Source: VXNF01 sp964291305 (GTDB lineage Bacteria > Actinomycetota > Acidimicrobiia > Acidimicrobiales > CATQHL01). Taken from it: DNA of 64,000 bases. Below, piece after piece: positions 35,324 to 43,907 of the stretch (positions within the stretch are counted from its first letter, which is position 1; each line of letters begins with the position of its first letter). The notes beneath the pieces were generated by a model. The model was not told the origin of the DNA. It saw only the letters and a program-made list of their open reading frames with translations, and did no database searches. The DNA is taken from positions 372,001-436,000 of the forward strand of contig OZ219783.1 in assembly GCA_964291305.2 (NCBI GenBank), given 5' to 3'. The position numbers and the translations under genes were made by a program.

Positions 35324-36925
35324 ATGGCACGTGTCCTTGTCGCCGAGCGAATTGCTTCCGCTGGCGTTGACCTACTTCGGAGTGCCGGACACGAGGTAGA
35401 TGTGCGCTTTGGCATGTCGCCCGAAGAGCTTTGCGGGGCGGTTGTAGGTGCGCAGGCGCTAATCATCCGATCGGCCACGCAGGTCACCGCCGAGGTCCTC
35501 GAAGCTGGGGCCGAGTTGTTGGTAGTGGGCCGGGCCGGAGTGGGGTTGGACAACGTAGACCTTGCTGCTGCCACCCGCCTTGGCGTCACGGTGGTGAACG
35601 CCCCCCTATCGAACGTTCTTTCGGCGGCCGAACACACCGTGGCGCTGATCCTTTCTCAGGCCCGCAACATCCCCCAGGCGCACGCCGCGCTGGTGGCAGG
35701 ACGCTGGGAGCGAGCCAAGTGGGAGGGCATCGAACTGTCGGGCAAGACTTTGGGCATCGTGGGCCTGGGCCGGGTCGGCCGCCTCGTGGCCGAGCGTGTG
35801 GCTGGGCTTGGCATGCTCACGTTGGCCCACGACCCCTACGTGTCGGCCGAGCAGGCCCGGGAGTTGCGCATCGAGTTAGTAACCCTGGCCGAGTTGATGG
35901 CCCGCAGCGACTTTGTGACCCTGCATGTCGCCCGGACGCCCGAGACGGTCGGGCTAATAGGGGCAGAACTATTAGCCTCGGCCAAGCCGGGCATTCGCAT
36001 CGTGAACGTGGCTCGCGGCGGTCTCGTGGACGAGAAAGCGCTGGCAGAGGCGCTGGGTTCGGGTCAGGTAGCGGGTGCGGCGTTGGATGTCTTTGACGGT
36101 GAACCCATCGAGTCTTCGCCGCTCTTCGGTCTTCAGGGAGTGGTCGTCACTCCACACTTGGGGGCTAGCACGGTCGAGGCGCAGCATCGTGCCGGGGTGA
36201 ATATCGCCGATCAGGTTAACGACGCGCTTGCCGGCAGGTTCGTCTCGTTCGCGGTGAACGTTGAGGCGGGGGGAGCGCCGGACATTCTGCGTCCTTACCT
36301 GCCGCTTTGTGAGCACATGGGCGGCATGCTGGCCGAGATCAACGGCGGCCTGCCGGATTCGGTGGAGCTGGAGTTCTGGGGTCGTATCGGCGATCACGAT
36401 CCGTCCATCGCTCGACTAGCGGTTCTGCGGGGTCTGTTGGCTACGGCGCGCCGAATGTCGGTCACCTACGTGAACGCCCCTCTGCTGGCCAGCGAAGCGG
36501 ATCTGCGGACGGTTACCCACTGTCACGTGGCGCCCCGGGACTTCCTCAACGAGGTGGTAGTACGAGGCGGAGGCACCGAACTGGTTGGCACCCTGGTTGG
36601 GGTACGTGGCGATCCCTACATCGTCAAGGTGAACGGCCTGGCTATCAACGTGCGCCCGTCGCGCCACATGGTCATGATCACCAACGAGGACCGCCCCGGC
36701 GTTGTCGGCACCGTAGGGACGATTCTGGGCGAGGCCGGAGTGAACATTGCCGACATGGTGCTAGATCGGTCGGGGAGCGCTAGCGGTGATTCGCTGATGA
36801 TGTTCTCAACAGACCGCTATGTCAGCGAGGAGGTGGCGCAGCGGCTCCGCCAGGCACCCGGCGTCCTGAAAGTGACCGTGATCCGTCTTGAGACGATAGG
36901 CAGTGGGGAGGCGTCGACGCTCTGA
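35324..36925 (+). CDS. serA: D-3-phosphoglycerate dehydrogenase
   Basis: The product (533 residues) is the long, three-part SerA found in mycobacteria: a split substrate-binding domain, the NAD-binding Rossmann domain (LGIVGLGRVGRLVAERVAGLG), an intervening domain, and a C-terminal ACT domain (HMVMITNEDRPGVVGTVGTIL) for serine feedback. Catalytic Arg in NVARGGLVDE, and the Glu and His in DVFDGEP and VVTPHLGAS are present. It performs the first step of serine synthesis, ahead of serC at 12788. GAGGTAG precedes the ATG. Confidence 0.96.
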   Translation: MARVLVAERIASAGVDLLRSAGHEVDVRFGMSPEELCGAVVGAQALIIRSATQVTAEVLEAGAELLVVGRAGVGLDNVDLAAATRLGVTVVNAPLSNVLSAAEHTVALILSQARNIPQAHAALVAGRWERAKWEGIELSGKTLGIVGLGRVGRLVAERVAGLGMLTLAHDPYVSAEQARELRIELVTLAELMARSDFVTLHVARTPETVGLIGAELLASAKPGIRIVNVARGGLVDEKALAEALGSGQVAGAALDVFDGEPIESSPLFGLQGVVVTPHLGASTVEAQHRAGVNIADQVNDALAGRFVSFAVNVEAGGAPDILRPYLPLCEHMGGMLAEINGGLPDSVELEFWGRIGDHDPSIARLAVLRGLLATARRMSVTYVNAPLLASEADLRTVTHCHVAPRDFLNEVVVRGGGTELVGTLVGVRGDPYIVKVNGLAINVRPSRHMVMITNEDRPGVVGTVGTILGEAGVNIADMVLDRSGSASGDSLMMFSTDRYVSEEVAQRLRQAPGVLKVTVIRLETIGSGEASTL

Positions 36926-37021
36926 GCACCTGTAGGCTCGCGGAGCCGCCGCCTCAGTTGGCTTGGGGGTGGATGGCTTGAGGGTGGATTGACTGGTGCC
37001 GTTTGGGGTGCCGAACGGATC

Positions 37022-37213
37022 TCAGGTATCCGAAGGCTCCTCGCTGGCATCGCCGGCGGGCACTTCGGCGTCGAGCGGAGGCCACGGTTCGATCGAACCG
37101 GGATCCTGCTCATCGCCCTCGGCTTCACGTTTACTCTTCAGCCAGCGAATGACGCCCGCCACGGCAGCGATGATCAACGCCCACTTGAACAGCCGCTTCA
37201 GGATTCGCAACAT
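37022..37213 (-). CDS. small single-pass membrane protein
   Basis: The product (63 residues from ATG 37213) has a basic start (MLRILKRLFKW), one membrane helix (ALIIAAVAGVIRW), and an acidic Pro-rich tail. CGGAGTG lies just before the ATG; the frame is open to 37306, but the added part looks non-coding. Function is unknown. It lies between serA and leuA on the opposite strand. Confidence 0.6.
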   Translation of the reverse strand: MLRILKRLFKWALIIAAVAGVIRWLKSKREAEGDEQDPGSIEPWPPLDAEVPAGDASEEPSDT

Positions 37214-37239
37214 CACTCCGAAGTATAGCGAAGCTGCGA

Positions 37240-37268
37240 TTGATCTTTGCTGCGATCCACCGGATAAG
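37240..37268 (+). promoter_or_regulatory. possible promoter of the leu leader/leuA transcript
   Basis: TTGATC at 37240-37245 and GATAAG at 37263-37268 are 17 bp apart. This would start transcription about 40 bases before the leader peptide. A weaker alternative with TTGATG at 37281 cannot be ruled out. Confidence 0.35.
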
Positions 37269-37317
37269 CAGATTATTAAGTTGATGAAATCCGCAACTGC
37301 TGCCATGCTGTAGCCAG

Positions 37318-37353
37318 ATGCGCAGTTTCGATCACCCGCTGCTTCTTCGTTAG
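37318..37353 (+). CDS. leuL: leucine leader peptide (attenuator)
   Basis: A minimal frame, ATG to TAG, encodes 11 residues, MRSFDHPLLLR. The three consecutive leucines (CTG CTT CTT) include two CTT codons, which look rare in this GC-rich DNA. The frame sits before two hairpins and 89 bp before leuA. Ribosome stalling at the leucine codons when charged tRNA-Leu is low would decide between the alternative RNA folds. Leader-peptide control of leu genes is known in Actinobacteria. Confidence 0.8.
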   Translation: MRSFDHPLLLR

Positions 37354-37355
37354 GG

Positions 37356-37380
37356 CGAGCGCCCCAAATATTGGCGCTCG
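37356..37380 (+). promoter_or_regulatory. leader RNA hairpin upstream of the leuA attenuator
   Basis: CGAGCGCC at 37356-37363 pairs perfectly with GGCGCTCG at 37373-37380 around a 9-base loop. It begins 3 bases after the leader-peptide stop, so a translating ribosome would affect it. It is probably the pause or anti-antiterminator hairpin. Confidence 0.65.
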
Positions 37381-37386
37381 TCGACC

Positions 37387-37418
37387 AACCTCCTGCCCCG
37401 GGGCAGGAGGTTTTTCTT
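37387..37418 (+). terminator. intrinsic terminator of the leuA attenuator
   Basis: Positions 37387-37412 form a perfect 26-bp palindrome centred on CCCCGGGG, followed by TTTCTTT. This is a strong GC-rich hairpin with a U tract, lying only 24 bases before the leuA start codon. Its position between leader peptide and structural gene is that of an attenuator, not of an end-of-operon terminator. Confidence 0.85.
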
Positions 37419-37442
37419 TACCCCAAGGAATAGGAGAAGGCC

Positions 37443-39026
37443 ATGTCGGCAAACAACCCTGAAAGGATCGTCATCTTCGATACAACGCTGCGCGACGGTG
37501 AACAGTCGCCGGGCATCTCCCTCGACCAAAGCGAAAAGCTCGAGATCGCCGAGCAACTGGCACGTCTCGGGGTGGATGTCATTGAGGCTGGGTTCCCGAT
37601 TGCCAGTCAGGGCGACTTCGAAGCGGTGCAGGTGATTGCCAAGGGCGTGCGTGGTCCGGTCATCTGTGGTCTCTCGCGGACGGCTCACAAGGACATTGAC
37701 CGCTGTTGGGAGGCCATCGAGGCGGCGGAGCGGCGTCGCATCCACGTGTTCATCGCTACCAGCGAAACCCATATGCGCCACAAGCTCCGCATGACCCCCG
37801 AGCAGGTTAAGGACGAGACGGCCTCGGCGGTGACACGAGCCCGGGGTTACACCGATGATGTGGAGTTCTCGCCCGAGGACGCTTCCCGAAGCGACTTCGG
37901 TTTCATGTGCGAGGTGCTGCAGGTGGCTGCCGACAACGGCGCGACCACGCTTAACATTCCCGACACCGTGGGTTATGGCGTGCCCGAGGAGTATGCAGCC
38001 AAGCTGCGACGCATCCGCGAACGGGTGCGCGGTGACTACGTGCTGTCGACGCACTGCCATAACGACCTGGGCCTGGCTGTGGCCAACTCCCTTTCGGGCG
38101 TGCTGGCGGGGGCCCGGCAGGTGGAGTGCGCCATCAACGGCATCGGCGAGCGGGCCGGTAACGCCGCGCTTGAGGAGATTGTCATGGCGGTGAAGACCCG
38201 CAACGACTTCTTTGGTGAGTTAGAGGTGGGGATCAGCACCGAGGAACTTCACAAGACGAGCCGGCTGGTAAGCCGACTCACCGGCTATCCCGTGCAGTAC
38301 AACAAGGCAGTCGTGGGGCGCAATGCTTTCGCCCACGAGGCCGGAATTCACCAGCATGGGGTGCTCAGCGAGCGCAGCACCTACGAGATCATGGATCCTC
38401 GCGCCGTCGGCCAGGATGGTAGCCAGATCGTGCTGGGCAAGCACTCCGGCCGCCACGCTTTCTCGGATCGTCTCCGCAGTCTGGGTTTGGATATTGCCGG
38501 TGATGCCCTAAACGCGGCTTTCACACGGTTCAAGGAGCTGGCCGACCGCAAGATCGAGCTGACCGACGCCGACCTGGAGGCGATTGTGGCCGACGAGGTT
38601 GGCAGCACCTTGCTGCACGCCTTCGAGTTAAAGGTACTGGAGTGCCACGGTGGCAGCGTCGGCACGGGCACGCCGAGTGCCACCGTGGTGGTGTCGGTAC
38701 ACGGTGATTTGCGCACCGCTCGCCAGGAGGGCAACGGCATGGTCGATGCCGCCTGCAAGGCAGTAAAGGTCGCCACCGGCTTGCAGGGACGGCTCACCGA
38801 TTACAGCGTGACCTCAGTGACCGGTGGGGTGGACGCCCTTGCCGATGTGGCGTTGCGTTTCGAGTCCACCGACGGTGTGACGGTGGCCGGCCGGGGCTTG
38901 TCCAGCGACGTGGTGGAGGCTTCGGTCCGCGCTTTCGTGAGCGCCCTTAACAAGGTGGTTCGAGTGCGCGACTCGGGGGAGAATCCTAATGCCGTGGATC
39001 GACCCGGCCGCCTCTTCGCCAAGTAA
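37443..39026 (+). CDS. leuA: 2-isopropylmalate synthase
   Basis: The product (527 residues) makes the first committed intermediate of leucine synthesis from 2-oxoisovalerate and acetyl-CoA. The TIM-barrel domain has FDTTLRDGEQSPG and the metal site HCHNDLGLAVAN; GIGERAGNAALEEIVMA is also typical. The C-terminal LeuA dimerisation domain (TPSATVVVSVHGDLRTARQE) is the leucine-feedback domain. The sequence fits LeuA rather than citramalate synthase, and the leucine-rich leader peptide upstream supports this. GGAGAAGG precedes the ATG. Confidence 0.93.
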   Translation: MSANNPERIVIFDTTLRDGEQSPGISLDQSEKLEIAEQLARLGVDVIEAGFPIASQGDFEAVQVIAKGVRGPVICGLSRTAHKDIDRCWEAIEAAERRRIHVFIATSETHMRHKLRMTPEQVKDETASAVTRARGYTDDVEFSPEDASRSDFGFMCEVLQVAADNGATTLNIPDTVGYGVPEEYAAKLRRIRERVRGDYVLSTHCHNDLGLAVANSLSGVLAGARQVECAINGIGERAGNAALEEIVMAVKTRNDFFGELEVGISTEELHKTSRLVSRLTGYPVQYNKAVVGRNAFAHEAGIHQHGVLSERSTYEIMDPRAVGQDGSQIVLGKHSGRHAFSDRLRSLGLDIAGDALNAAFTRFKELADRKIELTDADLEAIVADEVGSTLLHAFELKVLECHGGSVGTGTPSATVVVSVHGDLRTARQEGNGMVDAACKAVKVATGLQGRLTDYSVTSVTGGVDALADVALRFESTDGVTVAGRGLSSDVVEASVRAFVSALNKVVRVRDSGENPNAVDRPGRLFAK

Positions 39027-39131
39027 ACGCCTCGGGCGCTATCTGCCGCAGCCCGAAAAACCATCCACGAACTAGTCACGAACCAGCGAGTCGGCTTTTT
39101 GCCACCCCGAGTCCGACCGTAGAGTGCTCGG

Positions 39132-40106
39132 GTGAGCGAGTCGTCGGCTACCGCATCCGCTGGCGGGAAGGCCGTCCGCCGCAGCGAACTGTCTGTTGGT
39201 CTTGCCGGTTCGGCTTTCGCGGTGACGGTTTGGGGCATGTCAAGTGTGGTGGCCAAGGTCATCGACATGGGAGCGCTGGCGATCAGCAGCTATCGCTTCC
39301 TGCTCTATGCGGTGGTGTTAGGGGTTTATCTAAGCGTCCGGCGTACGCCGATCACCGTGAAGTCGCTGCGAGCTTCGCTGTGGGGCGGCTTGGCCTTAGG
39401 CCTCGACGTGGCCTGCTTCTTCACGGCGGTGAAACTCACCACCGTGGCCAACGCCACAATCGTGAACGCTCTGCAGATAGTTATGGTTTCGCTGTTCTCG
39501 GCCAAGCGGTACGGCGAGCGCATGAGCCGCAGGGACATCGGTTACGCAGCGGTGGCGATGGTCGGCGTGGGCTTCGTGGCTTCAGGCTCATCGGGAAGCC
39601 AGAACTGGTCTCTAGCGGGCGATCTGGCCGCGGTCGGTGCTCTGTTTGCCTGGTCGGCGTACTTCGTCCTGTCCCGGGAAGCTAGAGGCAAGGTATCCAC
39701 CCAGCAGTACACGGTGTGCGTGGCGATCTACACCGGGCTGCTCAATCTGCCACTGGCAGTACTGTTTGGCCAAGACCTTTCTTGGCCTACAGCCAATAGC
39801 TGGATGTGGCTGTCGGTGATGGCGTTTGGCTCGGGACTTGGCGGTCACACCGTCATGAACTGGTCCCTAACCAAGGTGCCCCTGTGGCTGGCTTCTGTCC
39901 TCACGCTGTTTATTCCGGTGGTTGCCTCGGCCGTGGCGTGGGTGTGGTTCGGTGAGGCCCTGTCGGTTGTGCAAATTGTGGCGATGCTGGTGGTCGTGGC
40001 GGCTCTGGGGATGGTGGTGCGCAACCAGTCACGGCCCCGCATAGGGGGTGTGCCAGCCGCCGAATCAGGTCCGGCCGCCGCCGGACAGGCCGGCGGCGGG
40101 GACTAA
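39132..40106 (+). CDS. DMT superfamily transporter, EamA type
   Basis: The product (324 residues) has about ten hydrophobic helices in two EamA repeats, a polar N-terminus of about 20 residues and a Gly/Ala/Pro-rich tail. Such proteins export amino acids or other metabolites, and a helix such as WGMSSVVAKVIDMGALAISS is typical of the first repeat. The substrate is unknown; its place 106 bp after leuA could hint at amino acid efflux. The start is GTG 39132. Confidence 0.87.
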   Translation: MSESSATASAGGKAVRRSELSVGLAGSAFAVTVWGMSSVVAKVIDMGALAISSYRFLLYAVVLGVYLSVRRTPITVKSLRASLWGGLALGLDVACFFTAVKLTTVANATIVNALQIVMVSLFSAKRYGERMSRRDIGYAAVAMVGVGFVASGSSGSQNWSLAGDLAAVGALFAWSAYFVLSREARGKVSTQQYTVCVAIYTGLLNLPLAVLFGQDLSWPTANSWMWLSVMAFGSGLGGHTVMNWSLTKVPLWLASVLTLFIPVVASAVAWVWFGEALSVVQIVAMLVVVAALGMVVRNQSRPRIGGVPAAESGPAAAGQAGGGD

Positions 40107-40120
40107 TGGCTTAACCCAGA

Positions 40121-42349
40121 TCAGCCTGGCAGCGGCAGGCGGTTACCGCGGTCTAGGTCGTCTAGGTCGTTGCTCTGCAGTAGCGAGAGCGACAGCGTCC
40201 AGATCTCCTCGCCGATGATCAGCGAGCGGTCTATCCGCTTGTCGGTCACTGGGTTTCTCTCCCAGCACAGTTGGAAGCGGTCGTTGGGGCCGACGGTGGT
40301 ACCCAGGGCTTCGAGGTCGATTTCTGAGGTGTTGCCCTGCGCCAAGGTTTCGCAGTTGTAGCCGGTCGGCACGCCAACCTCCCCGGGGCTGCAGACCAGC
40401 AGCAGCGGCACCTCCCAGTTCTTGTCAAGTGCCTCGCTGTTGAACTCGTAGTAACAGTCGGTGGTGAAGGGGAAGTCTTTGGGTTCGTGGGTGATGAGCC
40501 CTTGATAGTCCAGGCCGGCTTCGGCGCTGACCCGGAAGACTGCAGCACCAGTCGGCACTCCCTTCTCCCACGACCACACCGGCACGATCATGAGTTGCTC
40601 CGGTGCCCACCAGAGGAAGGCTCGATGATCCCAGTCCACGTCGCTCTGGGCGTCGGCAAGGGTCCAGGTGTCTATCTCGGTTGGATTGGCTGGGTCGGAT
40701 ACGTCGAACAGTGACGCCTTGAAGCCCTGGAGCCGGCCTTCGTCGTCAGCGTCCCGGCCGATGCCGGCCAGCAGGCCGTCACCAACTGGGTGCAAGTAGG
40801 CCGAGTAGCCGGGGATCTTCAGCTCGCCGAGTACCTCAGGCGCAGTTGGGTCGGCCAGGTCAACCACATAGAGCGGATCTACCTGGCGGAATGTCACGAC
40901 GTAGGCTCGGTCGCCGATGTAGCGCACGGAGTGGATCTCCTCGCCCCGCCCCATGTCGCCGACTCCGCCGACGACCGCCAGGTTGTCGCCCTGTTGGGTG
41001 AGGGCGAAGATGTGGCTCTCACTGTCGCGGTCGGATCCCCAAGACGAGCCCTCGGTCACCGCTACGAAGAGATGATCGTCGTACTCGTGCATGGAGAACT
41101 GGTTGAGCAGGTGGCCTTTCACCGAGCCAGACGCCTCGTACTTCGCTGGCCCGCCTGAGGTCAGCGAGAACTTATGCAGCGAGGTGCGGTATTGCCCTTC
41201 GATTTCTCTTAGCGAGTCTTCACCCTCGAAGGTCTCTGGCGACAGCCAGCTGTTGGTAGCCACGTAGAGGTTGTGATGGCTGGCGTAAACGGTTCCGCCT
41301 TGAGCAAAGGTGGCGGCGCCGTCTCCGAGACTCAAGGCTTCGCTCATGTCGAAGCTCAGCACCGACAGGGAGCCGAAGCCAGAGAACTCCGCTGGCACGT
41401 ACACCCGGTCGCACGCCAGAATCTGCCCCTCGGCCACGATGGAGCCTTCCGAGGAGACCACCTGGTAGTCGGGCAGCCAGTCTTCCAGCTGGCTCTGCAA
41501 TATCACCTTACGGTTGGCCTCCAGCGCAATCTGCTCACCGTTGGCGTTGCGGGGGTAGAGGAAGCCCAGCTCGTCTGGGTAAGAGTCAAGTACTACACGC
41601 GCCGTCCCATCGATAGACCGCGAACTCACATAGTGGCCCTCTACCCGCAGGCTGCGGCCTCGGCGGGGCGTGCCGTCCAACAGGATCTCGTCGATGATGA
41701 CGATCTCGCCTTCGACTCCGCGCCTGTCGGAGGCCTGGCCGGCGAGCGGTTCGATGGTCCCGTAACTGTTGCTGATAAACAACACCCGGTCGCCGTGTAG
41801 CAGCATCTCGCCGTCTTGGCGCTCTCCGATTAGTACCCGGCCGGTAATTTCCGGCTCGGCGCCGCTGACATCCACGACGGTTAGGGTGCCGTTGCGTACC
41901 AGAATGACGCGACGACCGTCGGTCTTGACGAAGTCGGGTTCGTCCACGCCGATTACCTGCACGTTCGTGCCCGAGAAGTCTCCTCCGCCCTCGCCGTTAG
42001 CGCCTACGGCTGCGTTGTCGTCGGCAGCGGCTACCGACGCGGTTGCCATATCCGCATCTGCGGCATCTGCGGTGGCGCTCTCTTCCGCAGCCATAGCCCG
42101 AAATCCGAGGGCATTCAGCCCGTAGGGGCCAACGTGGTTTAGGGCCTCGCCCTGAATGTGAGATAGCAAGCTGTCGCAGTCCTCATAGTTAGACAGCGTC
42201 GAGGCAGGCTGACCTTCAGCCGGGGACTCCGATACCGCCGCCGCGGCGGCCGAGGTTTCGGCGGTAGGCGCATCCTCGGTGTTCGCCGCCGCGGCGCAGT
42301 CTGACATCGGCAGGGTAAGAGCCAAGATGGCGGTAAGCAGTGTGCGCAT
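40121..42349 (-). CDS. secreted beta-propeller domain protein
   Basis: The product (742 residues) has a signal peptide (RTLLTAILALTLP) followed by an Ala/Glu/Thr-rich stretch, then the beta-propeller domain family found in many archaea and actinobacteria: VQVIGVDEPDFVKTDGRRVI is its hallmark, and repeated blades such as IHSVRYIGDRAYVVTFRQVD and FDVSDPANPTEIDTWTLAD follow. The role is not known; members are exported and may be surface-bound. A cysteine at about residue 18 lies in a poor lipobox. GAGGAGAA precedes the ATG. It is convergent with the EamA gene. Confidence 0.85.
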   Translation of the reverse strand: MRTLLTAILALTLPMSDCAAAANTEDAPTAETSAAAAAVSESPAEGQPASTLSNYEDCDSLLSHIQGEALNHVGPYGLNALGFRAMAAEESATADAADADMATASVAAADDNAAVGANGEGGGDFSGTNVQVIGVDEPDFVKTDGRRVILVRNGTLTVVDVSGAEPEITGRVLIGERQDGEMLLHGDRVLFISNSYGTIEPLAGQASDRRGVEGEIVIIDEILLDGTPRRGRSLRVEGHYVSSRSIDGTARVVLDSYPDELGFLYPRNANGEQIALEANRKVILQSQLEDWLPDYQVVSSEGSIVAEGQILACDRVYVPAEFSGFGSLSVLSFDMSEALSLGDGAATFAQGGTVYASHHNLYVATNSWLSPETFEGEDSLREIEGQYRTSLHKFSLTSGGPAKYEASGSVKGHLLNQFSMHEYDDHLFVAVTEGSSWGSDRDSESHIFALTQQGDNLAVVGGVGDMGRGEEIHSVRYIGDRAYVVTFRQVDPLYVVDLADPTAPEVLGELKIPGYSAYLHPVGDGLLAGIGRDADDEGRLQGFKASLFDVSDPANPTEIDTWTLADAQSDVDWDHRAFLWWAPEQLMIVPVWSWEKGVPTGAAVFRVSAEAGLDYQGLITHEPKDFPFTTDCYYEFNSEALDKNWEVPLLLVCSPGEVGVPTGYNCETLAQGNTSEIDLEALGTTVGPNDRFQLCWERNPVTDKRIDRSLIIGEEIWTLSLSLLQSNDLDDLDRGNRLPLPG

Positions 42350-42641
42350 TGCAGGTTCTCCTCGCTGTCCCGGTTATATCCCCTGGCGCAGGCTGGGAAT
42401 CCACCGAGTCCTACGGTGACCGTAGCGTTTACGGTCCTCTTGCTGGTGTCTGACGACGCAAGGCCCCCGCTAGTTCCCGCCCGAGGTTCCAACCTGGGCT
42501 CTCAGGGCTCGGAACCTCCGGCGTCACGCTTTCGGGAGATGCAGAGTCAGGAAGAGTTGAATGCCCCCCTCCTGCGCAGCGTGCCCTCCCTAGCCAGCGA
42601 GTTGCCCCGCTACCCTCTGGGGCCTATCCTCGGTAATCCGC

Positions 42642-42718
<77 letters not shown>

Positions 42719-42889
42719 CAGAGGCCCTAAATCTCAAGGATCCGGGCCTTCGTAGTTGTCAGGCCGCAGCTCCCCACGGACGGGATCTCCCAGAAAACTC
42801 ACAAGCGGATCGACGATCCGCTCGTCGATGCGTGAACTCCCCGGTTGATGGGCCCGGAGCGTGGGGGTTCCAGTGGTAGCCGCTCGTGG

Positions 42890-43453
42890 TCATCCCTGCC
42901 GGCGATCCCGTTCGCGGCTGGCCCTCAAGCGGGCTCCGGATGCGTTCAGCCGAAAGGCGATGGCGGCTTCGCTCACCTGCATTATTCGAGCACACTCGTC
43001 ATCTGGCAGGTTGGAGCGGGCCAGGGACAGCGCAGCCTCGTCGGTGATCAACAACGAGAAGCCGAACCAGTCTGCCTCTCTCTCGACGAGCGAGTCCCGG
43101 TGTTCGAGGCTGCCGTTCACCGGCATGAACTCGTGCTCGAGGAAGATGTGACCGCGTTCATGAGCCACGTCGGACTTCTGGCGCATCGGCGGCGACAGGT
43201 CGTTGTGAATGATCAAGTGCCCCATCCTGAACGGAAGTGTGGCGGCGTGGAACTTGTCCCAGGCGGTGGATGCTCGGAACGCGCCCGTGAGGTCGGGCCC
43301 CGCCTCGGACACGCCAAGGACGGGGATTCCGAGCCAGCCCGCGATCTCGCTTGGATCAACTGGGTCGAGCGGCCGGATGCCGAAGTCGGATCGGACCTCG
43401 GTGACGATTTGGGCGACCTCTTGCTTGAAGCCCCGCCTGAAGCCGCGCGTCAC
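42890..43453 (-). CDS. ImmA/IrrE family metallopeptidase
   Basis: The product (187 residues) has the zinc peptidase motif HERGH followed by a downstream EREADWFGFSLL, as in ImmA/IrrE proteins that cleave partner repressors. The N-terminal helix region and the conserved RMGHLIIHND stretch also fit. Its start overlaps the stop of the XRE regulator by 4 bp, the normal pair arrangement. It probably relieves repression by its neighbour when the island is induced. Codons suggest the same origin as the rest of the island. Confidence 0.85.
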   Translation of the reverse strand: MTRGFRRGFKQEVAQIVTEVRSDFGIRPLDPVDPSEIAGWLGIPVLGVSEAGPDLTGAFRASTAWDKFHAATLPFRMGHLIIHNDLSPPMRQKSDVAHERGHIFLEHEFMPVNGSLEHRDSLVEREADWFGFSLLITDEAALSLARSNLPDDECARIMQVSEAAIAFRLNASGARLRASRERDRRQG

Positions 43454-43818
43454 TGCTCGCGTTGCCGGAACTTCTCGTACGTGGCGCGGATCATCGCTTC
43501 CATGACCTCGACCCCCGACGCGTCGAGCGACTTGTCGCTGCGTAGTAGCGCAGCGATTCCGGCAAGTGGGCTGTCCCCCTCAGCCTCTGCCTCCTCGATC
43601 CCCATGTACCGATCAGGAGGGAGACTCGCCCACGAGCAGAGCCTGGAGAACGTCTCTAGGTCAGGTGTCGTGCCCTGCCGTAGCCGGGTGAGTGTCGAGG
43701 GGCTTACGCCCACCTCCCGCGCGACATCTCGCCACGACGCCTCTCGGTGTGAGCGGACCGTGTCGACATCGGTGATGAAGGCCTGGCTGGCAAACGCCCG
43801 CGGCTCCTCTGAGTTCAT
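43450..43818 (-). CDS. XRE-family transcriptional regulator
   Basis: The product (122 residues) has a helix-turn-helix of the Cro/XRE type (SWRDVAREVGVSPSTLTRLRQG) followed by an acidic middle and a helical end. It likely represses the divergent gene at 43908 and its own operon; the 89-bp gap between the two start codons would hold the operators. It is paired with the ImmA-like peptidase. Confidence 0.83.
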   Translation of the reverse strand: MNSEEPRAFASQAFITDVDTVRSHREASWRDVAREVGVSPSTLTRLRQGTTPDLETFSRLCSWASLPPDRYMGIEEAEAEGDSPLAGIAALLRSDKSLDASGVEVMEAMIRATYEKFRQREQ

Positions 43819-43907
43819 TGGTAGCGAGAGCCTCCTCTATCGAGTAGTGTTGCGTCTACGGTACACTGTGCCGAGTACGGAACCAAGCTGAGGAGCTGCA
43901 GACAGAC

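Noticed and set aside
37022..37306. Longer 94-residue form of the small membrane protein
   Set aside because: The additional 31 residues precede a good ribosome binding site at the internal ATG 37213 and look non-coding.
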